From the NCBI GenBank assembly GCA_027062365.1, contig JAMOTK010000016.1, forward strand, positions 1-53,856: DNA of 53,856 nt, given 5' to 3'. Both the position numbers and the translations under genes were made by a program. Below the pieces are notes generated by a model. It searched no databases and was not told where the DNA came from. It saw nothing but the letters and a program-made list of their open reading frames with translations. The stretch comes from Sulfurovum sp. (GTDB lineage Bacteria; Campylobacterota; Campylobacteria; Campylobacterales; Sulfurovaceae). Shown piece by piece: positions 34,928 to 42,774 of this stretch (position 1 is its first letter; each line of letters starts with the position of its first letter).

Positions 34928-36331
34928 TTGAGTGAAACAATTTTAGCCATAGATATTGGCTCTACTAAAATTTGTGTCATTATAGCTGAAGTTTCGGACT
35001 ATGATGAAGTTACAATACAAGGTCATGGTATTACCAAATCCCAAGGTGTTAAAAAAGGGATTATTACCAATATCGAATTGGCATCTAAAGCCATTAAAAA
35101 AGCGATTAATGATGCAAAACGTATCGCAGGGTCAAATATAAACTCTGCTACGATTTCTATCTCTAATGCTTATGCAAAGAGTTTAAATTCTACAGGTATT
35201 GTCAATATACCTAACAAAGAAATATCTATTAAAGAGATAAATCGTGTCATGCAAACAGCACTTTATAATGCCAATGTACCCAATGAATATGAAGTAGTGC
35301 ATGTACTACCTTATAACTTTAGAGTCGATGGACAAGACTTTATCGAAGACCCTTTTGGTATGAATGCTGGACGGATGGAAGTAGATGTCAATATCATCAT
35401 GACACAAAAATCAAATCTTTCTAATCTCAAAAAAGCCATACGCTCTGCTGGTGTAGACATCAATGGTATCGTACTCTCTGGGTATGCTTCAGCTATTGCT
35501 ACCATGCATGAAGATGAAAAAGGCTTGGGTGTAGCCATCATTGACTTAGGGGGTCAGACCTCCAACCTTGTCGTGCATACAGGAAACTCTATCCGATACA
35601 ATGATTTCTTAGGTGTAGGATCAAACCATATTACCAATGATTTATCTATGGCTTTACATACCCCTTTACAAATTGCAGAAAATGTCAAAATACGCCACGG
35701 AAATCTCATAGAGAACTCTACTAAAATTATAGAACTTCCTATTATTGGGGATGAAGAAAATCGTAATGGTGTTTCGCTAGATATTGTGCATTCAGTAATA
35801 TTTTCTCGTGTAGAAGAGGCATTGATGATTTTAGCAAAATCACTTGACAAATCTGGACTAAAAGAACAAATTGGAGCAGGTATCATTCTTACTGGTGGGA
35901 TGACACAGCTCAAAGGTATTAGAGAATTAGCACAAGCTATTTTCTCTGGTATGCCTGTAAGGGTTGCCCTTCCAAAAGACATACATGGTCTTTTTGAAGA
36001 GTTACGAAACCCAGCTTTCTCGACAGTCGTCGGTCTAGTACTTTATAAATCAGGGAAACATACACAATATGAGATAGATTTTGAGCAAGAGTTGCTGCAT
36101 TCAAAAAATCTAAATGATGAAAACTTAAGTGATATTAAAATAGCCAATACTATCAATGATGTAGAAGAAATTATTTTATCTAAAGTCAATAAAGAACCTA
36201 AATCACATAAATATAAGCAACATGATAGTTATGAAGATTCTGGTATATCATTTGATGATTTACCAGAACTAGGACATGATAAACAAAACCCACTTAAAAA
36301 AATTGGAAATTGGGCTAGACAGCTTTTTTAA
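34928..36331 (+). CDS. ftsA: Cell division protein FtsA
   Basis: FtsA is the actin-like protein that ties FtsZ to the membrane. ATPase motifs are ILAIDIGSTKICVII (phosphate 1), GVAIIDLGGQTSNLVV (phosphate 2) and AGIILTGGMTQLKGI (adenosine). The 1C domain segment NAYAKSLNSTGIVNI is present. A C-terminal amphipathic helix (LKKIGNWARQLF) fits the membrane-targeting sequence. The start is TTG at 34928 with GGAGGG upstream. It lies 26 bases before ftsZ. Length 467 aa is slightly long because of a variable C-terminal linker. Confidence 0.96.
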   Translation: MSETILAIDIGSTKICVIIAEVSDYDEVTIQGHGITKSQGVKKGIITNIELASKAIKKAINDAKRIAGSNINSATISISNAYAKSLNSTGIVNIPNKEISIKEINRVMQTALYNANVPNEYEVVHVLPYNFRVDGQDFIEDPFGMNAGRMEVDVNIIMTQKSNLSNLKKAIRSAGVDINGIVLSGYASAIATMHEDEKGLGVAIIDLGGQTSNLVVHTGNSIRYNDFLGVGSNHITNDLSMALHTPLQIAENVKIRHGNLIENSTKIIELPIIGDEENRNGVSLDIVHSVIFSRVEEALMILAKSLDKSGLKEQIGAGIILTGGMTQLKGIRELAQAIFSGMPVRVALPKDIHGLFEELRNPAFSTVVGLVLYKSGKHTQYEIDFEQELLHSKNLNDENLSDIKIANTINDVEEIILSKVNKEPKSHKYKQHDSYEDSGISFDDLPELGHDKQNPLKKIGNWARQLF

Positions 36332-36357
36332 GTGTCACTAAATAAGAGGAGAGAAGA

Positions 36358-37512
36358 ATGGAAGAATTTCAGATAGATATTATAGAAACAAAATGTCAAA
36401 CAAATGGTGCGAAAATTAAAGCAATTGGTGTCGGTGGTGGTGGTGGAAACATGATCAACTACATGATTACAGAAGGTATTGACAGTATTGACCTCATCGT
36501 AGCCAATACAGATGCACAAGCGTTAGATACCTCTTTGGCTCCATATAAGCTACAATTAGGACTCAATGCCACACGTGGTCTAGGTGCAGGTATGGTACCA
36601 GACAAAGGACGTGAAGCAGCACTAGAGAGCTATGATGACATCAAAGAGATGCTTGATGGTGCTGACATTGTCTTTATCTCTGCTGGTCTGGGTGGTGGTA
36701 CAGGTACAGGTGCAGCACCAATCATTGCACAAGCGGCCAAAGAAGTTGGTGCTTTAACTGTTGCTATCGTAACAAGTCCTTTTAAGTTTGAAGGGCGTAA
36801 AAGAACAAAATTAGCAAAAGCTGGATTAGAAGAACTCAAAGCTGAGAGTGATTCTATCATCGTGGTACCCAATGAAAAACTTCTCTCTATTGTAGAAAAA
36901 AACCTTGGTATCAAAGAAAGTTTCAAACTTGTAGATGATATTTTGGCACAAGCTGTAGGTGGTATCTCTAAAGTGATTCTTTCTCATGGAGAAAATGACA
37001 TCAACCTTGACTTTGCTGATGTGAAAACAGTTATGGCTCACAGAGGTCTAGCACTTATGGGTACAGGATATAGTACAGGAACAGCAGCAGCGTATGATGC
37101 AGCTAAGATTGCTATAGAATCTCCTTTACTAGACAATGTCTCTATTGATGGAGCTATGGGTGTATTGGTTCAATTTGACATCAACCCTGAGTATCCACTC
37201 AATGGTATCTCTGACGCTATGGATATTATATATGACAGTGCAGATGAAGATGCTGATGTTATCTTTGGTACAACAACCAACGAAAACATTGCTATTGATG
37301 AAGTTAAGATTACAATTGTTGCTACAGGATTTGAAGACAAAGAGCCTATTCCTAAAGAAACTGAACCTGTTATCCAAAAACAAGAAACACTTCTAAGTAG
37401 CAATGCTATCAATATCAATGCCATTAAAAGCAAAATGGTCGTTGGTGGATATAATGCTGATAGTGAAGATATATTAGATGTCCCTACATTTCTTAGAAAA
37501 CAAATGGATTAA
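36358..37512 (+). CDS. ftsZ: Cell division protein FtsZ
   Basis: FtsZ is the tubulin-like GTPase that forms the division ring. The glycine-rich nucleotide loop KAIGVGGGGGNMINYM is near residue 20, the tubulin signature GGGTGTGAAP near 108, and the T7 synergy-loop region follows (NLDFADVKTVM). The C-terminal peptide LDVPTFLRKQMD is the usual FtsA-binding tail. Length 384 aa is standard, and AGGAGAG lies upstream of the ATG. Confidence 0.98.
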   Translation: MEEFQIDIIETKCQTNGAKIKAIGVGGGGGNMINYMITEGIDSIDLIVANTDAQALDTSLAPYKLQLGLNATRGLGAGMVPDKGREAALESYDDIKEMLDGADIVFISAGLGGGTGTGAAPIIAQAAKEVGALTVAIVTSPFKFEGRKRTKLAKAGLEELKAESDSIIVVPNEKLLSIVEKNLGIKESFKLVDDILAQAVGGISKVILSHGENDINLDFADVKTVMAHRGLALMGTGYSTGTAAAYDAAKIAIESPLLDNVSIDGAMGVLVQFDINPEYPLNGISDAMDIIYDSADEDADVIFGTTTNENIAIDEVKITIVATGFEDKEPIPKETEPVIQKQETLLSSNAININAIKSKMVVGGYNADSEDILDVPTFLRKQMD

Positions 37513-37546
37513 TACAGCTCTCTCCCCCTCTTATTTATAAAACTTA

Positions 37547-37590
37547 CAGTAGAGAAACTCTTTCTTCTCTACTGACTTAATATTTTCTAC
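37547..37590 (+). terminator. Terminator-like stem-loop after ftsZ
   Basis: CAGTAGAGAA and TTCTCTACTG form a perfect 10-bp stem with an 8-base loop, followed by AT-rich sequence, 34 bases after the ftsZ stop. Confidence 0.6.
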
Positions 37591-37672
37591 TACTTGCTTA
37601 ATATTTTCTACACTTTACGCCCTAAAATTAACCATTTTTTGCTATTATATCCTTAAATATTTTTGAGGAGTC

Positions 37673-38254
37673 ATGATGAAACATATCAAAACACTTTCCA
37701 TGTTAGCGGCAACGGGTCTAAGCATGGTATTACTTACAGGTGTCACAGGATGTACAGGACAACAAACACAAGAACAACCACAAGCTGCCAAAGGTGCATT
37801 TGTCATCATAGAAGAGACAAGCAAAGGAAAATATCAGATAAAAGACGAATTTCCAGCAGAAGAAACCCGTATAGTACTCAAAAAACTTGATGGGACAGAA
37901 GAGGTTTTAACACAAGCAGAACTTGATGCATTGATTAAAGAAGAAGAAGCCAAAATTGACAATGGTACTTCTAACCTTACAAATCCTGCACCTCAAGCTA
38001 GTGGAGGTATGGGACTAGGTGAAACGATTTTAGCTTCGGCTGCGGGTGCGATGTTAGGTGCATGGATTGGAAACAAACTTTTTGGAAATCAAAACTTCCA
38101 AAATAACCGTAAAGCAGGATATAAATCATCTTCAACCTATAGTAAAAGTAAAAATAGTTTTAATAAATCTTCCAAATCAAGTAGTTCAAAAAAATCTGGC
38201 TTCTTTGGAAATAATAAATCTAGCTCAAAAAGTAGTGGGTCTTACGGTGGTTAA
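37673..38254 (+). CDS. UPF0323 family lipoprotein
   Basis: The 193-aa protein has a lipoprotein signal with lipobox LTGVTGC (Cys at about 27) and a conserved N-terminal half (GAFVIIEETSKGKYQIKDEFPAEETRI). A glycine/alanine-rich hydrophobic segment (GLGETILASAAGAMLGAWIGNKLFG) and a low-complexity Ser/Lys/Asn tail follow. This matches the UPF0323 family found in Campylobacterota. It overlaps the next gene by 8 bases. Pairing with a glutathionylspermidine-synthase-like gene resembles the E. coli ygiB-ygiC pair; function unknown. Confidence 0.85.
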   Translation: MMKHIKTLSMLAATGLSMVLLTGVTGCTGQQTQEQPQAAKGAFVIIEETSKGKYQIKDEFPAEETRIVLKKLDGTEEVLTQAELDALIKEEEAKIDNGTSNLTNPAPQASGGMGLGETILASAAGAMLGAWIGNKLFGNQNFQNNRKAGYKSSSTYSKSKNSFNKSSKSSSSKKSGFFGNNKSSSKSSGSYGG

Positions 38255-39425
38255 TCTTAAAACCATAGCCCCATTAGATACCAAATACCTAGAGTCATTG
38301 GGCTTTGTATGGCATACAGATAGTGATGCATCTAGCTATATCTCAGATAGTTTACTCGTCTTATCTAGTGATGAAGCCAATGCCTACTATGAAGCGACCA
38401 ATACACTCTACGATATGTATGTAGAAGCAGGGGAATATGTCGTAGAAAACAATCTTTTTCATGAAATTGGTATACCCTTTAATCTCATAGAAGCCATCAA
38501 TGAATCATGGGAGAGTGATGTAAATTGGCATCTTTATGGGCGTTTTGACATCGCTGGTGGGATAGATGGTAACCCCATTAAACTACTAGAATTTAATGCC
38601 GATACCCCTACAGCACTCTTTGAAACCTCTATCGTCCAGTGGGCAATGCTCAAACAAAATAATCTTGAAGAAGCAAACCAATTTAACACTACCTATGAAG
38701 CCTTGGTTGATAATTTTAAACGTTTAGTTACCTTAGAAGAAGATGTATCAAGCTTTGAAGAAAATTATGATGGATGGAACTTTCTCTTTACCTCGGTAAA
38801 AGGAAATGCAGAAGAAGAAAATACCGTCAGACTCCTACAGCATATCGCTACAGAAGCAGGATTTAACACAGAATTTGCCTACATTGATGAGATAGAATTT
38901 TCAGATGAAGAGGGTATCTACTATAATGATGAAAATTATGAACTTTGGTTCAAACTCATCCCTTGGGAAGATATCGCCTTAGAGGAATCAGATTTAGCCA
39001 TGATTTTAACCAATATCATCAAAAACCAAAAAGCTATTATCTTCAATCCTCCCTATACCCTACTCTTCCAAAGTAAAGGCTTACTCAAAATATTGTGGGA
39101 TTTATACCCCAATCACCCTCTCCTGTTGGAGACTTCATTTGAGCCACTAGAAGGACAAAAACAAGTGCAAAAACCAATCTTTGGCAGAGAAGGTGGCAAT
39201 GTAAGTATCTTAGATGAAAATGCTTCTACCCTAGAATCTATAGAGGGAGACTATGGCAACCATAAAATGGTCTACCAAGCCTACACAGAACTGGCTACCG
39301 ACAGTAAAGGCAGTAGCTATCAAGCAGGGGTATTTTATGCCTATGAAGCCTGTGGATTAGGATTTAGAAAAGGTGGTAAAATTTTAGATAATATGTCCAA
39401 ATTTGTAGGGCATATTGTATCATAG
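38247..39425 (+). CDS. Glutathionylspermidine-synthase-like ATP-grasp protein
   Basis: The frame is open from 38058, but the first 63 codons overlap UPF0323 in another frame. The GTG at 38247 (VVNLKTIAPLDTKYL) is the likely start, giving 392 aa. Conserved family segments are WHLYGRFDIAGG, KLLEFNADTPTALFETS, NILKEANG-free central acidic residues, FGREGGNVSIL and a C-terminal FRKGGKILDNMSKFVGHIV. The family joins glutathione and spermidine, but YgiC-type relatives without the amidase domain have no proven substrate. Overlap with UPF0323 indicates coupled translation. Confidence 0.87.
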   Translation: MVNLKTIAPLDTKYLESLGFVWHTDSDASSYISDSLLVLSSDEANAYYEATNTLYDMYVEAGEYVVENNLFHEIGIPFNLIEAINESWESDVNWHLYGRFDIAGGIDGNPIKLLEFNADTPTALFETSIVQWAMLKQNNLEEANQFNTTYEALVDNFKRLVTLEEDVSSFEENYDGWNFLFTSVKGNAEEENTVRLLQHIATEAGFNTEFAYIDEIEFSDEEGIYYNDENYELWFKLIPWEDIALEESDLAMILTNIIKNQKAIIFNPPYTLLFQSKGLLKILWDLYPNHPLLLETSFEPLEGQKQVQKPIFGREGGNVSILDENASTLESIEGDYGNHKMVYQAYTELATDSKGSSYQAGVFYAYEACGLGFRKGGKILDNMSKFVGHIVS

Positions 39426-39456
39426 TATCTATGAAGATAGGAAATAAAGGATAAAC

Positions 39457-40188
39457 ATGCATGAGTTTTTTAAATACGGTGAAAAAGTAGATGGCTATGA
39501 AATTAGAGTCATCAATGAAAGAGAAGCCAGAGCTGGGGCGGGGATACTTTTTGTTCTTGGTATATTGAGTCTTTTAAATGCCACGATGTTAGGGCATCTC
39601 TTGGTTACCAAATACTTTATCAGCTTTTTTACCCTTGATTTTTTGATGAGAGTAATTAATCCTAACTACTCTATGAGTCTGCTTTTAGGTCGTATATTTG
39701 TTCAAAATCAAGTACCAGAATATGTAGGGGCTACACAAAAAAGATTTGCTTGGGCAATAGGTTTGGCGTTAGCCATACCTATGTTTTATTTACTGGTTAT
39801 CAATGTCCAACCAAATCCTATAAAAATACTAATATGTATGATATGTTTACTCCTTTTACTCATGGAATCAGCATTTTCAATATGCTTAGGCTGTAAGATA
39901 TTTAATCTCGTCATGCCAAAACCTGCGACACATTGCCCTGCTGGTGTTTGTGAGATAAGAAAAAAAGATAAAATCCAAACGTTTAATACGATTCAAAAAG
40001 CTATCGTAGCGATAAGCCTTGTACTTTTATTTACAGGGATTTACTTTTATCTCTACAAACTAGAAAATAATTCTTTTTTTGGAAAACGTGTTACCATGAT
40101 GATGTTAAGTCCAGAGAAAAAACAAGCTATCAAAGATGCAAAACTAGCACAAGCCTATCAAGACTTTGATAACGATGATGACTTTTGA
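39457..40188 (+). CDS. DUF4395-type membrane protein
   Basis: The 243-aa protein has a short cytoplasmic N-terminus (YGEKVDGYEIRVINEREARAGAG) and about five hydrophobic helices (43-70, 93-110, 119-135, 136-160 and 187-205). A cysteine cluster lies after the fourth helix (CLGCKIFNLV, HCPAGVC). The opening motif and the CLGC site match DUF4395. It lies 31 bases after the ATP-grasp gene. The cysteines suggest a redox or thiol role, but this is inference. The C-terminus is charged and acidic. Confidence 0.8.
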   Translation: MHEFFKYGEKVDGYEIRVINEREARAGAGILFVLGILSLLNATMLGHLLVTKYFISFFTLDFLMRVINPNYSMSLLLGRIFVQNQVPEYVGATQKRFAWAIGLALAIPMFYLLVINVQPNPIKILICMICLLLLLMESAFSICLGCKIFNLVMPKPATHCPAGVCEIRKKDKIQTFNTIQKAIVAISLVLLFTGIYFYLYKLENNSFFGKRVTMMMLSPEKKQAIKDAKLAQAYQDFDNDDDF

Positions 40189-40199
40189 TAGTAGCAAAG

Positions 40200-40868
40200 T
40201 CAAGAGGCATAGGAAATAGGGTCAACAACCCCTGCTTCGGCAAAACCTTTGAGTCTTAACCTGCACGAATCACAGACACCACACGCTTTTTCTTCTTCTT
40301 TGTAGCAACTCCATGTATTTTCTAAAGATACACCTAGTGCTTTGGATTGTGTGACTATTTGACTCTTTTTGAGTGCAACAAGAGGCATCCTAATCTGTAG
40401 ATTTGTCTCGTCTTTAGTGCCTAGGTTAATAGCCTTTTGCATTTGATTGATATACGTTTCACGACAATCAGGATACCCAGAGCTATCTTCTTCTACTACA
40501 CCGATAAAGAGTGCTTCTGCCCCATGCTTTTCTGCTATTGCCGAAGCAATAGAAAGAAATATACCATTCCTAAAAGGCACATAGGTAATAGGTACACCCT
40601 CTTCTATGCCTCCTGTAGGGACATCTATACTTTTGTCTGTCAATGCCGATGCACCAATGGCTTCAAAAAAAGGCAAATCAATCTCATAATGATGTACAGC
40701 CCCCACAGAATGAGCCACCTTACGAAAACAATCCAATTCTTTGGCTTCAGTACGTTGTCCATAGTTGAAGTGCAAAGCTACAATCTCATAGCCATCTTTT
40801 TGGGCTATCTTAGCACTCAAAGCACTGTCCATGCCACCTGATATAATACATACTGCAATTTTTTTCAT
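40200..40868 (-). CDS. queC: 7-cyano-7-deazaguanine synthase
   Basis: QueC converts 7-carboxy-7-deazaguanine to preQ0 with ATP and ammonia in queuosine synthesis. The PP-loop is CIISGGMDSALSAKIA (near 8-23). The zinc-binding cysteines are at the C-terminus (CYKEEEKACGVCDSCRLR). Length 222 aa is typical. The upstream region contains a TAAAAT -10 candidate; I saw no preQ1 riboswitch. Confidence 0.96.
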   Translation of the reverse strand: MKKIAVCIISGGMDSALSAKIAQKDGYEIVALHFNYGQRTEAKELDCFRKVAHSVGAVHHYEIDLPFFEAIGASALTDKSIDVPTGGIEEGVPITYVPFRNGIFLSIASAIAEKHGAEALFIGVVEEDSSGYPDCRETYINQMQKAINLGTKDETNLQIRMPLVALKKSQIVTQSKALGVSLENTWSCYKEEEKACGVCDSCRLRLKGFAEAGVVDPISYAS

Positions 40869-41049
40869 ATTCTTTACCTCTGTTATAGTTCTTGATTGCT
40901 ATTTTAGCAAAATGAACAAGTAAAATAACTAAAAAAGTGAAAGTCTATCATCAACTACTTAAAAATGCTTTTAGTATATGTCAATAAAAAGTAAAAAGCG
41001 ATAATAATCAAAAGAAGGATAAAAAAGTTATTAATTCCATAAAGACAGA

Positions 41050-41370
41050 TTACTTGCCAACAACATTGTTGCATCCTTTTTTTAGTGATGGAGTGTTGAG
41101 TTCGAGATGTTTTATCTCTTCTAAGATGGATTGACGAAAGCTATCTAAAGGAGAGCGTATGGAGTAAAAAGCCCAACGCCCCTTTCTTTCTACCTTTAGA
41201 AAACCTCCATCTTTTAAGATTTTTAGATGACGAGAGATACGAGACTGAATCATACCAAAAGCGTTCTCTACATCACAAACACAGACCTCTTTATGAAGGT
41301 TAATAAAATTTAAAATGCGTAGGCGAGTCTCATCGTTGATTGAGCCGATGGTTTTTAAAAAAATATCCAT
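41050..41370 (-). CDS. arsR: ArsR/SmtB-family transcriptional repressor
   Basis: The 106-aa winged-helix protein has the metalloid-sensing motif KEVCVCDVENAF (ELCVCDL type) in helix 3 and a recognition helix around QSRISRHLKILKDGGFL. It would release DNA on binding arsenite or a similar thiophilic ion. The ATG overlaps the stop of the 88-aa gene (TAATG). It is the last gene of the arsC-88aa-arsR operon, which has a candidate ArsR operator upstream, so it probably represses its own operon. Confidence 0.93.
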   Translation of the reverse strand: MDIFLKTIGSINDETRLRILNFINLHKEVCVCDVENAFGMIQSRISRHLKILKDGGFLKVERKGRWAFYSIRSPLDSFRQSILEEIKHLELNTPSLKKGCNNVVGK

Positions 41371-41636
41371 TATTTTTTTGGATTATTTAAAACAGTAGAA
41401 CGAGCAAGTGCTAATTCTATCTCCTCTTTGCTAATGTCTCCTGTAAGGTTAAGCTCAATATCACCATCTTTTCCCTCTACTTCCATATTGGTCATCTTTT
41501 TCTTAGTCTCATCGGACATACAAGCACATGAACCAGTGGCACAATTTTCTACCATTTGCATAATATGCTGTTTTTTCACTGCTCCTGTGAAGTTGATTTT
41601 TACACCTTGGGTTGTTTTAAATACATTTTTGTTCAT
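41370..41636 (-). CDS. Small cysteine-containing protein of the ars-type operon
   Basis: The 88-aa protein has a cluster of three cysteines (NCATGSCACMS, about 31-41) and a C-terminal helix (ISKEEIELALARS). No signal peptide or membrane segment. Its position between arsC and arsR with overlapping or close ends suggests a metalloid-handling role, for example an arsenite chaperone like ArsD, but the sequence is not ArsD and I do not recognise the family. Confidence 0.75.
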   Translation of the reverse strand: MNKNVFKTTQGVKINFTGAVKKQHIMQMVENCATGSCACMSDETKKKMTNMEVEGKDGDIELNLTGDISKEEIELALARSTVLNNPKK

Positions 41637-41651
41637 TGGTTTTCCTTTTAA

Positions 41652-42080
41652 TTAGGTTAATTTTTTAGTTTGTTTCTCTTCTGAAAGTATCGCTTTTACT
41701 CTTGGTAGAAGTCTCTGTTCTATCTCTTTATAGGTTGATTCAAAAGCTTCATACTCTTTCCCATCTGGGTCATCAAAACCGATATGAATAGTAGGGGTGG
41801 TTTTTGAAAAGGTGGGGCAACTCTCTTTTGCATGGTCACAAACGGTAATGACCAAATCAAACTCAATATTTTCTAAAGTATTAAGCGTCTTAGAGTGATA
41901 GCTTTTATCCCACAGATGATGTGCCTCTAAAACCTTTTTGGCATTTGGATTAACCCGACTGCTAGGATTGACACCTGAACTATAAGCCCTAACATTCTCT
42001 ATCTGAGCGTTAATCAATGCTTCAGCAATAATGCTACGACATGAGTTACCTGTACAGAGTATCAATACATTTTTATTCAT
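41652..42080 (-). CDS. arsC: Arsenate reductase, low-molecular-weight phosphatase type
   Basis: The 142-aa protein reduces arsenate to arsenite using a thioredoxin-type system. The phosphatase loop is LCTGNSCRSIIAEA (C10, R16), and the redox cysteines are in TVCDHAKESCP (about 80-90), the same plan as the Staphylococcus/Bacillus ArsC enzymes. GGAGAG precedes the ATG. No arsenite efflux gene (arsB/acr3) is visible in the window. Confidence 0.93.
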   Translation of the reverse strand: MNKNVLILCTGNSCRSIIAEALINAQIENVRAYSSGVNPSSRVNPNAKKVLEAHHLWDKSYHSKTLNTLENIEFDLVITVCDHAKESCPTFSKTTPTIHIGFDDPDGKEYEAFESTYKEIEQRLLPRVKAILSEEKQTKKLT

Positions 42081-42123
42081 TAGCTCTCCTTTGTTTTTTG
42101 AATTATATCCATTATAATCTTAT

Positions 42124-42139
42124 ATCAAGATATATTGAT
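42124..42139. promoter_or_regulatory. Candidate ArsR operator and arsC promoter
   Basis: ATCAA-GATATA-TTGAT is a perfect palindrome 44 bases upstream of arsC. On the minus strand the left half provides a TTGATA -35-like hexamer, and TATAAT follows about 15 bases later, so a repressor here would block the polymerase. Confidence 0.6.
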
Positions 42140-42143
42140 GTGT

Positions 42144-42467
42144 TTAATGCTCCCCACTTAAATGCAACCCAACCACACCTACAATAATAAGTGCGATACT
42201 TCCAATTTTAACTACCGATACAGGCTCCTTGAAAAAGTAAATTCCAACTACAGTAATGAGTGCTGTACCAAAACCTGCCCAGATAGCATACGCCATACTC
42301 ATATCAAACTTTTTCAATGCATAAGTTAATGCCACAAGTGACAATATGTAAAAAACAAACATTAATACAGATGGTACTGTCTTGCTAAATCCATCTGACA
42401 TCTTCATGGCTGTCGTTCCTGCCACTTCTAAAGCAATAGCTCCTATCAAAAATAACCAGTGTTGCAT
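42144..42467 (-). CDS. Small multidrug resistance (SMR) family transporter
   Basis: The 107-aa protein has four transmembrane helices and SMR-family features: MQHWLFLIGAIALEVAGTTAMKMSDGF (with the essential Glu at about 14), YAIWAGFGTALITVVGI and a C-terminal VGVVGL helix. SMR dimers export cations or guanidinium with proton antiport; the SugE/Gdx and EmrE subtypes cannot be separated with confidence. A longer frame begins at 42593 but overlaps the upstream gene, so the ATG at 42467 is preferred. Confidence 0.9.
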   Translation of the reverse strand: MQHWLFLIGAIALEVAGTTAMKMSDGFSKTVPSVLMFVFYILSLVALTYALKKFDMSMAYAIWAGFGTALITVVGIYFFKEPVSVVKIGSIALIIVGVVGLHLSGEH

Positions 42468-42486
42468 ATTTTTTCCTTTGTTTAAA

Positions 42487-42732
42487 TTATAAAATTGGCT
42501 CTTCCATTGTATAGAGCACCTCTTTGAAGAGATCCATTTGAGATTCAATCGCCCCTTGGGCATCTTGTAGTCCACGGTTATAAAAGTGTCCACCTATCTC
42601 TGTTGCAAAAAAATCCAGTAAAAACTCTGCATCAAACTGACCTATCTCATCGTTTAACTCCTTTTCAAAATAGAGCTTTATCTTCTGTACGATATGCTCT
42701 TTTTGGCTGTTTGTAAATTCTATTTTTTTCAT
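42487..42732 (-). CDS. DUF2164 family protein
   Basis: The 81-aa protein has the family pattern: KKIEFTNSQKEHIVQKIKLYFEKEL, then DEIGQFDAEFLLDFFATEIGGHFYNRGLQDA. It is soluble and probably helical, with no catalytic motif. It precedes the SMR gene by 19 bases on the same strand. The function of the family is unknown. Confidence 0.85.
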   Translation of the reverse strand: MKKIEFTNSQKEHIVQKIKLYFEKELNDEIGQFDAEFLLDFFATEIGGHFYNRGLQDAQGAIESQMDLFKEVLYTMEEPIL

Positions 42733-42774
42733 TTAGTCCTCTTTATCTGTAGTCTCTCTAGCGATATAGTTTTT

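Noticed and set aside
38058-38246. First 63 codons of the ATP-grasp frame as part of the enzyme
   Set aside because: They overlap the UPF0323 coding sequence in another frame and show no family likeness; GTG at 38247 begins the conserved part.
40869-41049. preQ1 riboswitch upstream of queC
   Set aside because: No C-rich/A-rich pseudoknot pattern was visible, only AT-rich sequence and a -10 candidate.
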